This document shows positions 24,253 through 36,663 of a DNA stretch of 64,000 nucleotides, piece after piece. Position numbers and translations under genes: made by a program. The DNA comes from Strigamia acuminata (Eukaryota > Arthropoda > Chilopoda > Geophilomorpha > Linotaeniidae): contig OX442317.1 in assembly GCA_949358305.1 (NCBI GenBank), forward strand, positions 124,001 to 188,000, given 5' to 3'. The stretch's first letter is position 1, and every line of letters starts with the position of its first letter. A model generated the notes under the pieces. It did no database searches. It was given only the letters and a program-made list of their open reading frames with translations, and was not told the origin of the DNA.

Positions 24253-25236
24253 TGTTGATCTCCTTCCAAGACCATGGACAAGAGACGAGAACCAGATCCC
24301 CGAATAAACAAAACGCAACTTATCGACGTATTATTAATCAGAGGGGTTTGGCACTCATGCATGCGGCCCGATTTGATTTGACGGCTTCATCGTGACAATT
24401 ATCAACTTTCTCTCTCTCTCTCTCTCGTGTGTGCATTTCTGCTCGCAGGCGAAGCTCCATTACGCACGCACTCTGTGCTAAGTACCCCGCAGAAATCCTC
24501 GCTTCGATTCGATTCGATTTCGACACTCGCAAAAAAACGAAAAGAAATTTTGAAGCGCGAGTGCTCGCCTCGCGCGTCAATTTACTTTTTTCATCGTAGG
24601 CCTAACCCACACAATTCTACCCCACTCCCTCGGCTCGACACTGATAAATTATACTGTGCACACACGTAAGAGCTGCGGTACTGGGCGGGAAATTGATCAC
24701 GAATCATAATTACCTTGCTTTGTTTTTGTTTTTTTTAGTAAAATGAAATAAACGTGTCGATCGCAAACATTCGAACGAGAGCGAGCGAGCGAGAGAGCGA
24801 GAGAGCGATCGAATCTCGTCCCGCGAGATGGCGCCACGCCAAAAAGCAGACCAGGTGGACAAGAAAGAAAGAAAAAACGAAAGAAAGAAAGAGGGGAGGA
24901 AAAAAGAAAAGCAATGACCTCCGAACCTCAACCATACTCCGGTTGGTATTCATTGGCATGAGGAGGAGGGAAAGAAAGGAGCAAACCCAAGCCCGAGGAC
25001 ACGGATTGATCCATATTAAAATTCAGGTAGAGGACGCAGGTGCGAACGAATTGGAAATGCGTCCGTAGAGACCGAGAAAGCTTTTATTGCTTTTTTCGTA
25101 TCCTCGCTCTTGAAAAAAGCATCGTTTTTGAAGGGAGCAAAAAAAAAGTTAGGCTCCATCCAGTGAAAGTACGATCGCTTACCGTTGTGTGTACTCTTCG
25201 ATCTTGTCTTGAGCTCTCGGTGATGTTGTGTGCGCG
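22824..25236. other. Long divergent intergenic region, Sema2a/ZNF710-like
   Basis: This 2.4 kb is by far the largest gene-free space in the window and separates two divergent developmental-type genes. It contains three pure GA/CT runs (about 23057-23077, 24220-24251, 24409-24426), GCGAGCGAGC-type runs near 24777-24808, an ATAA tetranucleotide run near 23866-23891 and a GAAA run near 24030-24068. No convincing exon was found. It probably holds the regulatory sequence of both genes. Confidence 0.5.
24220..24251. repeat. (GA)n microsatellite
   Basis: Sixteen GA units in the intergenic region upstream of the zinc-finger gene. In arthropods such runs can bind GAGA-type factors; that role is inference here. 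Confidence 0.85.
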
Positions 25237-25388
25237 ATGAACGAACCGGAAACAAAAGCTTTCGGGTTCGGACTCGAGTCGGCGCCACCATTCACTTGGG
25301 AATCGAATCGAACTGCCAGCCATTTTGTGGCTACTATCATAAATGGTTTGAAAAATTCATACTGTGATGCTTTCTTTTCTGTCGACTC
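25237..25388 (+). other. Probable 5' exon of the ZNF710-like gene with an upstream ORF
   Basis: An ATG at 25237 opens a frame that reaches a consensus donor (GTAAGC) at 25389. Joined to the acceptor at 25473 it does not meet the zinc-finger frame. Instead it would read on to a TGA at 25631-25633, overlapping the main start. So this is either an upstream ORF of about 103 codons or the real join is different. Confidence 0.4.
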
Positions 25389-25478
25389 GTAAGCGCGCAT
25401 AAAATGATTGATTAATTGATGAATTGATTAATTGAAAGCGGGTTTCGTTTTTTTTCTCATTTTTTTGTTCCAGCAGCG

Positions 25479-27008
25479 ATGGATTTCCCTCTCGCGCCAG
25501 CCAACCTTTACGAAGCGGCGTCGCTCAATCCGTTTTTCCACCACCTGGCCGACGTGGGAGGAGGAGGAGGAGCAGGAGGAGGAGGGCTCCGAACGAAACT
25601 CGAACCGCAACTGGCACTGGCGCACCCGACTGACGACCTGGCGGACGATGGGCGCGCCGCAGCAGCCGCAGCAGCCGCAGCCGCAAATGAGGACGGGGAC
25701 GGCGAGCGGTTGCGCGTGAACCGAACCGAAGTGAACGTGGCGATCGACGAGAGCTACTGCCACACGGAGAACGGGCAGCAGAAGTGGAAGTGCAACCTGT
25801 GCCCCAAACTGTACACGACCAAGCACAACCTGGTGACGCACGTGCTTGGCCACGTGGGCGTCCGGCCGTACGCGTGCTCGCTGTGCGACAAGTCCTTCAA
25901 GCAACTGGGCCACCTGAACGCGCACAAACAGACGCACGACGCCGGCAAGTCGCACCAGTGCCCCGTGTGCAAGCGCTCCTTCCTCCGCCTCATCTACGTC
26001 AAGCGACACATGATGACGCACGCCAACGGCAAGCCGTACGCGTGCCACGTGTGCCCCGAGGGATTCGACTCGCGCGCGGACCTCGACTCGCACCTGGGCG
26101 CCCACCGGAGCGGCCAAGCGCACCCTGGCCACGCGCACCCCGGCCAAGCGCACCCCGGCCAGGGCGCGCCGCCCAAACGCGCCAGCCTGCAGTGCCAGCT
26201 GTGCGGGCGCATCTTCCTCTACCCGAGCCAGATGAAGGACCACATGCTGTCGCACGCGCAACTGCGCCAGCACCGGTGCGAGGTGTGCGGCATGCGCTTC
26301 ATCAAGGACCACCACCTCAAGGCGCACTTGCTGACGCACACGGCGCAGCGGCCGCACAAGTGCCCCGTCTGCCGGCGCGGCTTCACGCTCAAGGGCAACA
26401 TGATCCGGCACACGCTCATCCACGGCGCCGAGCGCACCTTCGTGTGCCAGGTGTGCGGCAAAAAGTTCTCGCAGCCGCAGACGCTCAAGATGCACATGGT
26501 GGTGCACGCCGAGCACAAGCCCTACTCGTGCGACGTGTGCGGCAAGGCGCTGGCGCGCGCGCACAACTTGCGCAGCCACATGGCCCTGCACCGCAACTCG
26601 AAGCCGTTCCAGTGCGCGCTCTGCGGCAGCGCCTTCACCATGCGCGGCAACCTGCAGCGGCATCTCAAGGAGAAACACAAGGACGCGTTCGCGGCGCCGG
26701 GCAAGAAGGAGGAGCGCTCCCCCAGTGACGACCCGGACGGCGGCTGCGACGAGCCGGGCTCCAAGAAGCGCAAGACGCTGCCCAAGAAACTCATGCAGAA
26801 GCGCAACGACATGTACCAGCAGTATTTTGACCACCGGACGGGGACGGGGACGGGGACGGGGACGGGGACGGGCGACATCGACGGCCGAGTCAGGGCCCTG
26901 CACAACGCGGTCGACGACCTGGCCGGCAGGTGCGCGCCGCCCGCCGCCAAAGTCACCGCCATACACTCGGCCATCGACGAGATCGCCGCCGGTCAATCGA
27001 GCGAATGA
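25479..27008 (+). CDS. ZNF710-like C2H2 zinc-finger transcription factor
   Basis: A single-exon coding region of 509 residues. A Gly- and Ala-rich N-terminus precedes a block reading ENGQQKWKCNLCPKLYTTKH, nearly identical to the first finger of vertebrate ZNF710. Ten or so C2H2 fingers follow to about residue 400, all with the Cys-Cys-His-His spacing. A pseudo-linker of GQAHPG repeats sits between fingers 4 and 5. The tail has a basic KKRKTLPKKL stretch and a TG dipeptide run. It should bind DNA in the nucleus. The region is much richer in G and C than its neighbours. An acceptor CAG just upstream of the ATG shows a 5' exon exists, probably at 25237-25388. AATAAA lies five bases after the stop. 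Confidence 0.88.
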   Translation: MDFPLAPANLYEAASLNPFFHHLADVGGGGGAGGGGLRTKLEPQLALAHPTDDLADDGRAAAAAAAAAANEDGDGERLRVNRTEVNVAIDESYCHTENGQQKWKCNLCPKLYTTKHNLVTHVLGHVGVRPYACSLCDKSFKQLGHLNAHKQTHDAGKSHQCPVCKRSFLRLIYVKRHMMTHANGKPYACHVCPEGFDSRADLDSHLGAHRSGQAHPGHAHPGQAHPGQGAPPKRASLQCQLCGRIFLYPSQMKDHMLSHAQLRQHRCEVCGMRFIKDHHLKAHLLTHTAQRPHKCPVCRRGFTLKGNMIRHTLIHGAERTFVCQVCGKKFSQPQTLKMHMVVHAEHKPYSCDVCGKALARAHNLRSHMALHRNSKPFQCALCGSAFTMRGNLQRHLKEKHKDAFAAPGKKEERSPSDDPDGGCDEPGSKKRKTLPKKLMQKRNDMYQQYFDHRTGTGTGTGTGTGDIDGRVRALHNAVDDLAGRCAPPAAKVTAIHSAIDEIAAGQSSE

Positions 27009-27066
27009 TTTCAATAAATACGTGTAGACAATTTATTCAAAAAATGCGTCCATCGGTTATTTGAAT

Positions 27067-30000
27067 TCAACGAAGGCTTTCGAAGGCGGCGCGGAAAGTG
27101 CGCAGCGCGGCCGGCACCGCGCGGTGGCGTAGCAGCAGGCTGCCCGCTTCGAAACGGAAGCCGGCCGCGAGCAGCTCGGTGGCCACCGCGTCCGCTCCGT
27201 GGTGAAGGTCTGGTGTGCGCAGCGAGCAGTCCACCAGCGCTCCGAAAACGCTCGAATCGACCACGCGCGTTGCCAGCTTGTTGTCGAGCAACAGATGTAA
27301 AATTTCGTCGTCGACGAAATCGGCCACCTGAAAAATAAAGAAAATAAAGAAATTAACGAATTAATTGAATTAATTAAACTAATTGATTGTTAGTTATTTC
27401 TACAACTTTGATTGATACGTTGAGTAAGTAAATCAAAAGGATGTTAAAATGTTAAAAAGTTTGAGAAGCCCTGGATTGTGGCAATCGCATTTATCACCTC
27501 GGAGTCCTCGCATCCATTTAGGTTTCGAATCGCCTCGTCGTACATGAGCTCGCATCGCGAAAGCAGGAGGAACTTCAAGCGGTGCATTCGCGACGCGTTC
27601 TCCGGAATGTGCGACGACAGTTGCGCGACACTCTCCGGACTCAGAGGCGGTCGCTCGGCCGGCCAACCGCGGAATGTGGATACAAAAACGTCCAAACGAT
27701 CGGCTTCCGGACAATTTAATAGTTTACGCAACACCTCGACCCACACGTCGTCTTCAATGTTCCTTTAGGAAAACAAATTTAAATTTAAATTTACAAAAGA
27801 AGCGAGCAAAGCACGCACCTCCAGGAGGTTAGTAGGCGGACGAGGACCGCGCATCGGGTCGTCGACGAACAGTCGGGCACAAGTTTGTCCAAGAGTCGGC
27901 GGCGACCGTCCGCGCTCGCCACATCGTCCGCAGTGGTCACGAAATCCGGCCAAGCGACGGCCAGAATAATTTGAGTGCGATACAGGGTGGCCAAGCGCGC
28001 ATCGTCTCCGTCCAGCGTGAACGCCTTTTCCAATTCCTCCAACATGTCGAGGCGGAGATTGACGTCAACCGACGGGTCGGCGCAGAACGGTCGCAACGCG
28101 CCCACGACGCCTTCGACAGAGAGCAAATCGCCACTACAAAAATAAATATTCAAATCATTCGCGTTTTTAAATACAAAATTGAGAATTCAAATTTTCATTT
28201 CGCTATACCCGTCGTTCACGTGCCTTCGGATTTCGTTTAAAATTCTCTGGATGCACTCGAACGCGAGCACGTCCAATGAATCGACATAATCGCGTCTGTA
28301 ATTCAATTAATTCAATTAATAATAAATAAAATAGAATAACAAGGTGGTTACTTTAATTCTTCAACGAGGTGACGTAAAGCCTCGTCTACCAAGTCGGCCG
28401 GAGCGACGCGAGTTCCCGTCGGACAGATGCCCACGAGTTGTCGTAACGCGCTTACAGAGTTTCCGTCGATCACGAAATCTTTCTGCCATTAAAGCAAAAT
28501 AAAAACCATAACATCGTTTTACTATTAAATTATTACTAGGCACAAGTTGGCACCACATTCGCATTCGCATTCGCATTCGCATTCGCATTCGCCGTAATTA
28601 GAAATAGAGCAAATAATACAGTACATTTTTTAAAATATGGACTTCAATTGTTTTTACACCAAAAGAAAAAGGACATTTCATTTCTTCTATATTTTCTTCT
28701 GTGGCTTTCAAATGGTAACCACTTGAACACTCCCATACGTTTCAAAAATATATTGCAACATATTATTATTATTATTATTATTTGTCAAAATACATTTTAT
28801 AAAATATGCTTGAAAATATATTTGAAAGTACTTTTGCTCAAGAATTGCAAATGCATTGTCAAAGTGTACATTTGTTATTGCACTACGAAATGCATTTTGG
28901 AACGTGTTAATTGGGCAAACACACACATGCGCAGTGAAACAAAAACGTGTAGCCGATTACGAATGTCAGTGGTGGTTAAATTATTATTTACCAAGACGCG
29001 ACGAACTTGTTGCGCGTCGGACACGGACATGTCGAGAAGATCGACATACTTAGCCAATTCCGGTCTCTGATGCGCCGTTTCCACCTCTTCGCCGCTCCTC
29101 CACTCCAAATGATCCAGCGCCGCGTTCAACCCGCGCGCGCATTTTCCCCACTCGCCTCTGCAACGAAAAATTCAAATTCAAATTCCCCCCTCTCCTTTTC
29201 CCTCCGTCCAGCGTATATATTTTATATTCTAACTTTTCGATTTCGTCAGAAACCTTATCGAGTTCTTGTTCGGCATGCTCGAGCACCCGACGAACGATCT
29301 CCTTGCGCGCGTCCAGCGGCAGAGCGGCGGCCAGCGCCGGCCGGCCGAAACACAGCCCCTTCGCCATCGTGCTCACGTCGCGAGCGTTCAATTTGTGCAC
29401 GAACTCGGAGCAGGCTTCGTACCGCCGCACCCACGAGACGCTCGCATCGCCCGACTCCGACTCCGGTTGGTAAAACATCTTGTGAATCCAAGCACTATAG
29501 ACGCGGCTTTGAGTCAACGGTCCATCTTGGCCGTTCGTCAGCTGGTTAGCCAACTTGGCGAACGCGTGCACGTTGTCGCTGGTGAGACACGGCGTAATCA
29601 GCGCCAACGGGTCGCTCGAGTCCACCAGGCGCTTGAAGTCCAACCGCGAGGCGATGCTTTTAACTTTGCGCAACAGCCGCGTCCGAGGTTGCACGCTTTT
29701 GCAACCGCACTTTTCCAAAAACTGAAAATAATAGAGCAAACGCGGGTGATCCAGGCCGGAAATGGTCGGGTAGACGGATTGCGAGAAAAAGCGAGTGAGC
29801 TCGGACGGATTTTTGCTGAGGCGCGGGACGAGCTGCAAACGATTCACTCTCTTCTCGATCTCGTTCGGCTCGATTTCGGCGAACAGGAACTGCAGGTGGT
29901 TGAGGTAGACCTGTAAAGACGGAATGTCGTAGCGAGCGGCCAACGACACGGCCGTCTCGTACACGTCGTCGTCCAACGTCCTTGAAAAACCAAACAAACA

Positions 30001-33000
30001 AACAAACATTTCAAAATTCATTCGTTGCACATCAAACAAAAATTCGCTCACATGGCAAGACCCAAAATGGTGTTGGTTTTGTAGAGCGCGTCCAGCGAAA
30101 ACCGCACCACGTCCACTCCCCTGCCGAGTCGGTGCAGCAGTTGGCCTTGCAGCATGTCCGCCAGCGTTTCATAATGTTGTTTCAACAGCGTCACGCACTG
30201 CGCCAAGTCGCCGTCGGTCGACTTGACCGCGTCAGCTTCGCGCAACGCAAGCTCAATCGCTGCGTCGGGGTCCAGCGAATAATCGCGTGTCGGTGAAACG
30301 CGAAACAGCACCTGCAACGCAAAGTAGTAGCACGAGAGGTGCAAGGAAACGTCGGATTTCGGCAGGGAATTGAGGCTCTGATCGGCCTCGTCCAACGACG
30401 TCAGCGTTAGTAGGTACGCCAAACCCAACGCGCAATCCTCCTCCAAAGTGTATTCGGCTAATTTACGCAGAACTGCAACAAATTAAACGCATAAATAAAA
30501 CGAGTGAAAGGAGTAAATAATTAATAGAATTCATATAATATAATTTGTCTTCACCGGCAGAATCCAAACACGCTTGCAATGTGTCCGCGACGGTTTCTGC
30601 CAGGAGAGCAGCACGCAGCAGATTGCGGGCCGTTTGCAAAGCGGGGGCGGGGGCGGGGCCGGGGCCGGGGCCCGCGTGCAACTCGCTGCAATGACAATCG
30701 CGCACCACGTCCGCGTAGAACACGCCGCATCCCTGAAGCTCGAAATTTGCGTTGCCGCCGCTCGCCTCGACCTTCTCCCGCTCACCGGGATCGGTTCGAT
30801 TCCAGAATCGTTTCGTCACCATTTGAGAAATGACGGCCGTGGTCACGTGACCGGTCGCCCGGAACATTTGCTGAGTGAAATCGCGAGTCTGGTACAACGG
30901 TTTTGTCCAATCGTTTCCTTTCGAATCGCTCGAGTCGTCAATCTGAGAGCGAAGATGTTGATTCAACGAGTGCAACTCCAGAAGATTGTGGCAACGGATC
31001 AGACTTTCGATCGATTCGCCCGAACAATAAATCGCCGCGTACGACAACAGACTTTGTCTGCGAAAATAAATAAATAACTAAATAATCAATCAATCAATCA
31101 AATATTACAATTGTCATTTCAAATTGGGTCAACCAACCTCGCTTGCAAGTTGGCAAAGTTGTCGCATCGGCCCAGCCGTTCGCAGATCTGCCACCGCTCG
31201 TGATGGTCCTGTTCGATCAACTGCCGGCACAGATTCCAGCAGGCGGTGTAGTCTTCGTGCTAAAAGAAAAAGAAACAAACAAAAGAAGAAAGAAAAACAA
31301 TTTACGCAACAATTGACGCGTACAAGCATGGCGGAATTGGCGGCCAAATCGAGAACTCGACCGTCGCGAGCATGTTTATCCTCTCCAGACACCCGCATCA
31401 AATCGGCCAATTTCAAAAGTTTCCACACTCGCGTGTACGCTTTGGGTTGCGATTGCAAAGCCATCTCGATCAACTGAATTCGGTCTTCGCACAGGCGGAC
31501 TGCGTAGAAAAAAACGAAAAAAACGTTAAAAAAAAAAACAGAAAAACGTAAAACCGTAAAAAAAAATTCACAATTTTCGTTCACCTTGCAACGGCAAAAC
31601 GGACACGTTCAATTCCTTGAGCAGGACCAGAGCCGCGATCAAGTCCAATTCCATTTCAATTTCTTTCGGCTTGTCCGTAATCAAATTCAGACACATCCTG
31701 CAAATAGAAATGGACAGAAATCGAGCGATTAATCTAAGCTTATTAGGTAATTCAATTCGCATCATTCACTTGGCCAAGTCCATGCACGGATCGGAAAGAC
31801 TGGCGGACGAGTTGAAGTATTCTCGGGCCGCGTCGAGCACCAACTTGACAGCTTGCTCGTAGCCCACCTCTTTTCTGCCACCGCTCGATCCGGTCGCGGA
31901 ACATTCCATCAGTTTCTCGGTCAGGTTGATGTTGTCGCAATTGTTGGAACAAAGCAGACCCGACACGAACACTTGATGGCACACGTTCGGCGATACGCAC
32001 CGTAAAACCTTCTGCAGTTTGAGGATGTCGTCCAACAGTTTACACCACTGCTGCTCCTTGAGCGCCGAAACCCTACATTAAATCGATTACAACGAAACGA
32101 GATTTAAAAAAAGATTGAAACATTTTAATTTTAATCGGATCGGATCGGATCGGATCGGATCGAGTGAGTGCACTCATCTCATTCACCGTTTACGAGTCAA
32201 TTTGACGAGCAGGCGCCGCACTTCTTCCGGATCACCCCGGCAACTGCGGATGTAAGGCAGCGCGGTCAGAACGCCGTGTTCGCGTAAAATAAAAGCAGCC
32301 GACAAATCGCTTTCGAATTCGTCGATCCAGTCGTGCAATTTGAGCATGGTCGGAGTTTCCGGCCTAAACGAAATTGAAATTGAAATTGTCATTCAAAAAA
32401 AGTAAGGAAAGGAAGGATCTGGAGAAACGATCGAACTTTGTTTGTTACCCGTAGTTGCGGCTGGGCAGACATTCTAAGATGCTGTTGGCCACCGCCAACT
32501 GATCACTCTCGGTGCATGCGTACGCGCACGAAAGCGCGATGTCGATCAATTCGCTCACGGGAGCGATGATCGCGTTAGGCAATTCGCTGCGCGAGTTCTG
32601 ACAGACGAGCAGACACCGCGACAGATCCGTCTCCGCCACGTCGAGCATGTAGGCACGCAGAATTTCCAGCTTCCGTCCGGCGTGCCGCGATTCCCGTCGA
32701 TCCAAGAAAGGGGTAAGCCAACGTCGAAACCGTTTCACGTAAGCGTCGTCTGTGGCCTGTTTGTTTGATTATTAAAAATATCAAAAATAAGAATAAGAAT
32801 AAAATGTAGCAATGTCAATAAATTCTCCTTCCAATTCTCCACCTCACCGTCGACATGAGCAAATGAGCTTTCGCGACGTCGTCCTTGGCCTGATATTCGC
32901 TTAGGGTGCACTCCAGCTGACACTCGTACACGAGCGTCTCCAGCGTCAACAAATCCTCGTACAGCTCGTCCAAACCCTTGGGAAATAAATAAATAAAAGA

Positions 33001-36000
33001 AAGAAAGAAAGAAAGGAAATGCTGATTAGCAAAAAATAAAAAATTAAATTTACCCGAACGTTTTTCTCCTGCCCCAGTTTGACCAATTCCAAAGCGCAGT
33101 CGACGAAGAAAGTGCGCTTCTCAATTTCCAGCGCCCTCTCCACGTACCAGGCGCTCAGCACAGCCGGCGTCAACTCGTTCGTCCGAAATCGCGTCGACTC
33201 CGGGCTGTTTTCGTACAGCGTCGTTTCTGCGTACATTTCTCCCACCGCGTTTCTGAAAAGGAAAGAAGAGAAGTCAAATTGCGAGTCGTTCGATGGGCGT
33301 TCTCCGTACTTGCAACGAACGTCCTCGCACCAATCCTGCTCCCGTTCGTCCGACCGATCCCACTCGTACACTCGTTTGCCGTCGGCGGTGCATTCAGGCA
33401 ACACGTTCCTGTACTCGTACGGATTGGTCGTTTCGGGAAAATTGGCGAGGATGCCGAGCCAGTGCTCAAGCACTTCGTCGCCGTGGTGAGTGAGCATCAC
33501 GTGCACCCGATTCCAATCGCTGTTTCTGGCAAACTCCACGGCGGCGTCCACGGCGCACTTGCTCCGAAAAGATTGGAAAAATTTCGCGTCAAAATGTTCG
33601 GCGCACTCATGCGCTCCGCCCAACATCACCTCGTACGTGTCTAGGCGCGCCAAATACGATAAAAGTTTGCGCCGCGACAGGAGCAGTTGCTTCTGCTCCA
33701 ACGTCAGATTGTTGAAATCGATTTGCGCCAACAGTTTCTGCATGCGATGGCTCGACTCGTCCAGGTGGTATGGTTCGTCGTACAAAGCATCCTCGTCGCG
33801 ATCGGACTCGTCGAACACGACGAATCTGAAATTTAATAAAGTAAAGCAAAGTAAGGTAAATTTTTCATAAATTCTAAAACCACCTGCCATCGTCCTCTCC
33901 TTTTCCCGCTTTGACCAAAACCTCCAAATCGGTTCCCCGCATGCCGTACGCGAGCAATTCCCTGGCCGCGTCCACGTTGTCCGACACTCGTTCTAAACAT
34001 TCGTGCAGCACCCACGATCGCTTCTGGATTTTGCTCTGAACCGCACACGACGTAATTTAATTTAAATCAATACACGAGTCAATTCGACTAAACTCCACTA
34101 AAGCTACCAAATAATCTTGAATGGAAGCGATGGAGACGGGCGCTTTCTTCCACTGACGTTGGTACACCAAATCCGCATCCAGGTCGTACGCGCGGGCCAA
34201 TGCGAGCGCCTCGCCGTACTCTTCCCGGTCCATCTTGCGTCTGTAAAGTTCTTCCGGTGTCGTCGATTTAAGGCACACGAGCCGATACGTTTTAGTGAGA
34301 ACCCTTTTTATTAAAAAAACAATCAAAAACACGTTCAAGATGTGTTTTCTCTTTCAAGTTACTTGGTTCGTTTCCTCGGCGGCTGAAATTTTTCGCTGTC
34401 TGTCATGTAATACAACGCCTTCTTCATCAACTTGGTCGGCTTTTTGAGAATGAAACTCTCGTCGTCGCTGCTCTCCTCAATCGAGTCTTCGTCGATCGAA
34501 CCACGTTTCTTCGGGTTAATTTGGGTTTCGCACTGCCGGGATGAGACGAGGCGAGGAGGATTAGAAATGCGTAAAAGACGCTAATTATCGATTACTTCTA
34601 GCGCGAGGAACTTCTTATCGCAAGCGGCGGAAATTTGCGGCATCGATTCGAACCATTCGCAAGAGTTGCCCAGCAAATTCTTGAGCGTAAGAACGGATGA
34701 AATCGTCACGGAACCGCAACATCGACCCAAAATTAAAGCCTGCAAACAAACGGAAGAAAGAAAGAAAGAAAGAAAGAGTTATTTGCAAAAGTAAAGTGGA
34801 TAAAATCGATTCATTTACATTATCCGACCACCAATTCACGTCGATCAAGTGAAATGCCAGTTCGTCTCTCTCGCTTGACGACTTCCTGCGAGTGCCGTAG
34901 TCGTACGACGTCGTGTTCACGGCATTGTAGCCTGGCTAATAAATAAAAAAAAAAAAACCGAACCAGTGTAAAATCTAAAAACTAAAATTGGTTTCGTCTC
35001 CTCTCGTCACCTGTTCCCCGAGATGCCACAACCGAAACAGTCTCAACGACGGAATTTCCCAAACGGAAAGCGATCCTGTCGTGTGTATCACGGCTAATTT
35101 CTGGCCGTTCGGCGACACCCTCAATTTGAATACGGCCTCCTGAACAAAACGAAACGAATTCTTTCATTCATTCATTCATTAACTAAATCTCTCTTTTTAA
35201 AAATGTAAACTCACTTCTTTCATCGTCTGAAAAAATCGAATGGTCGGCATAAACTTGAGCAGAGATCGAGTGGGCGACGGTTTCGAGCCGTCCTCGTTGA
35301 CGGTGGTCACCATTTTGTAATGAGGTTCGTCGTTGAGGATGCGCCACGCCGTGATCTCGTAGTGCGACGCCAGGGTGTGAGTTTGCGCCTCGTCCACGTT
35401 TTCCATCCTCATGCCGCCCACAAAGACGAGGTAGTGCTCGGAATGGCAGCAGAACGCCGTTATGCCGTTCGGATAACGACCCGAGAAAGAGAAAGTTGTC
35501 GCTTCCTGATAAGTGTCCGTGCAGCTGCACATTGAAATAAATAAATAAAAATAAATAAATAAATAAATACAAATTACGTGCCACATTTCATTCAAATTAA
35601 CAAAAAACTCACTTGACGTAATACGAGTTCAATGTTCCTTTGAAGTTGCACGCGACCAACTCGCTGGACCATCGCGTCTTTCCGACTCGGCAATCCACGA
35701 ACGCCACATCCACCATACAATCCACCCGGCACGGTATCTGGCCAAACGGTTTGTTCATTATAGAAAACAACTTGGTGGCGAGCAAATCGAACACGTCCAA
35801 GTCGCCGTTGCTGTGCGCCACGGCCAACAGGCTGCAGTCGCCGCTCCAACACATTTTGCGCCACTGAGGAAACGCGTCTCGACCGACTGGACAAAAATAG
35901 AAATTAAAAGTAAAAATTAAAATTAAATTAAAATTAAAATCACGAGCGAATGGATATATATAACATATCGTTTCTTACTCGTCGCTTTTCCCACCACGCT

Positions 36001-36511
36001 CGAATATTCGTCCCTCGACGTTCGAATTTCCAACGACGTCTCTTGCAAAATGGCAACGGCTTTACCCTGCCTGTGTAATGATTAATTACTACAAAATTAA
36101 AATTTTCTTCGCTTATCCTTACTCTCCGATCGCGAACTGCCACGCCATTTGAAGCTCGATCAACTTCTTAACCGAGTTCGGAACGTAAACGTTCGGCGAA
36201 AACGATAACGGCCGAAACCACCGAGAATCTGCAACCGATTCGTTTGATTTAGTCATTTATTGATTTATTGGTTATTTCTTATTACTTGGTCGAACGGAGC
36301 CCAGCGCTTTCTTGATGACAACATCGTCCTTTAACTGCGTGCGAGAAAAATCAAGTTGTGAGAAAGTGGTGAGAAAATAGAGAAAGTTTCGTGAGTTTAC
36401 CACAACTTCGGGTTCCTGCCATTCGTTCGAAACCAAAACTTCGTACAATATATTCTCTTCTTCGGACAAAACTTTGTTCCTTTGCTTACGTTTCTCCTTT
36501 TTATTAATCAT
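27067..36511 (-). CDS. NBAS: NBAS subunit of the NRZ tethering complex (Sec39 family)
   Basis: NBAS with RINT1 and ZW10 forms the NRZ complex, which tethers Golgi-derived COPI vesicles at the ER; it also joins NMD. This is the longest gene here, over 20 exons and roughly 2,200 residues. It begins MINKKEKRKQRNKVLSEEEN. The N-terminal beta-propeller includes FSFSGRYPNGITAFCCHSEH, DVNWWSDN and SIQDYLVALVEF-type sequence after DLDADLVYQRQWKKAPVS. The Sec39 region includes LSRRKLLSYLARLDTYEVML, VLDAAREYFNSSASLSDPCM and ITDKPKEIEMELDLI. The C-terminal part has YPTISGLDHPRLLYYFQFLE, LRPFCADPSVDV and a close GSLLLRHRAVPAALRTF. Order matches the human protein throughout. It is convergent with the zinc-finger gene (58 bp between stops) and divergent from SRFBP1. 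Confidence 0.95.
28555..28592. repeat. (GCATTC)n hexanucleotide repeat in NBAS intron
   Basis: Six to seven copies of GCATTC in an intron of about 0.5 kb between NBAS exons. The rest of that intron is AT-rich and without recognisable content. Confidence 0.88.
32134..32164. repeat. (ATCGG)n pentanucleotide repeat in NBAS intron
   Basis: Six copies of ATCGG within a short NBAS intron. Confidence 0.88.
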
Positions 36512-36663
36512 TCTTACATTCGCGAAGAAGCGTATGCTATTCCGTCCGTGCTCGATCCTTAATCCGAGAATGAATTACAGTCCTTTCGCAGCGCTACCTG
36601 GTGCCAAAAGGTCCGTCTACAACGCTTTGGCTAACACCTTCCAGCGAGAGCTAAAAGATCAGC
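36512..36663. promoter_or_regulatory. Shared head-to-head promoter, NBAS/SRFBP1
   Basis: The divergent start codons are 152 bp apart. A plus-strand frame through this interval (from 36538) runs into the SRFBP1 start region but has no conserved match and is taken as 5' UTR. Confidence 0.55.

Noticed and set aside
25428-27014. A 528-codon open frame antisense to the zinc-finger gene
   Set aside because: It mirrors a GC-rich gene in which stop codons are rare on the other strand. The sense frame has ten clear C2H2 fingers, and the antisense product is a low-complexity Val/Arg/Ala stretch.
29266-29916. A 216-codon plus-strand frame inside NBAS
   Set aside because: Antisense shadow of the Sec39-type exon, which matches NBAS in order and sequence.
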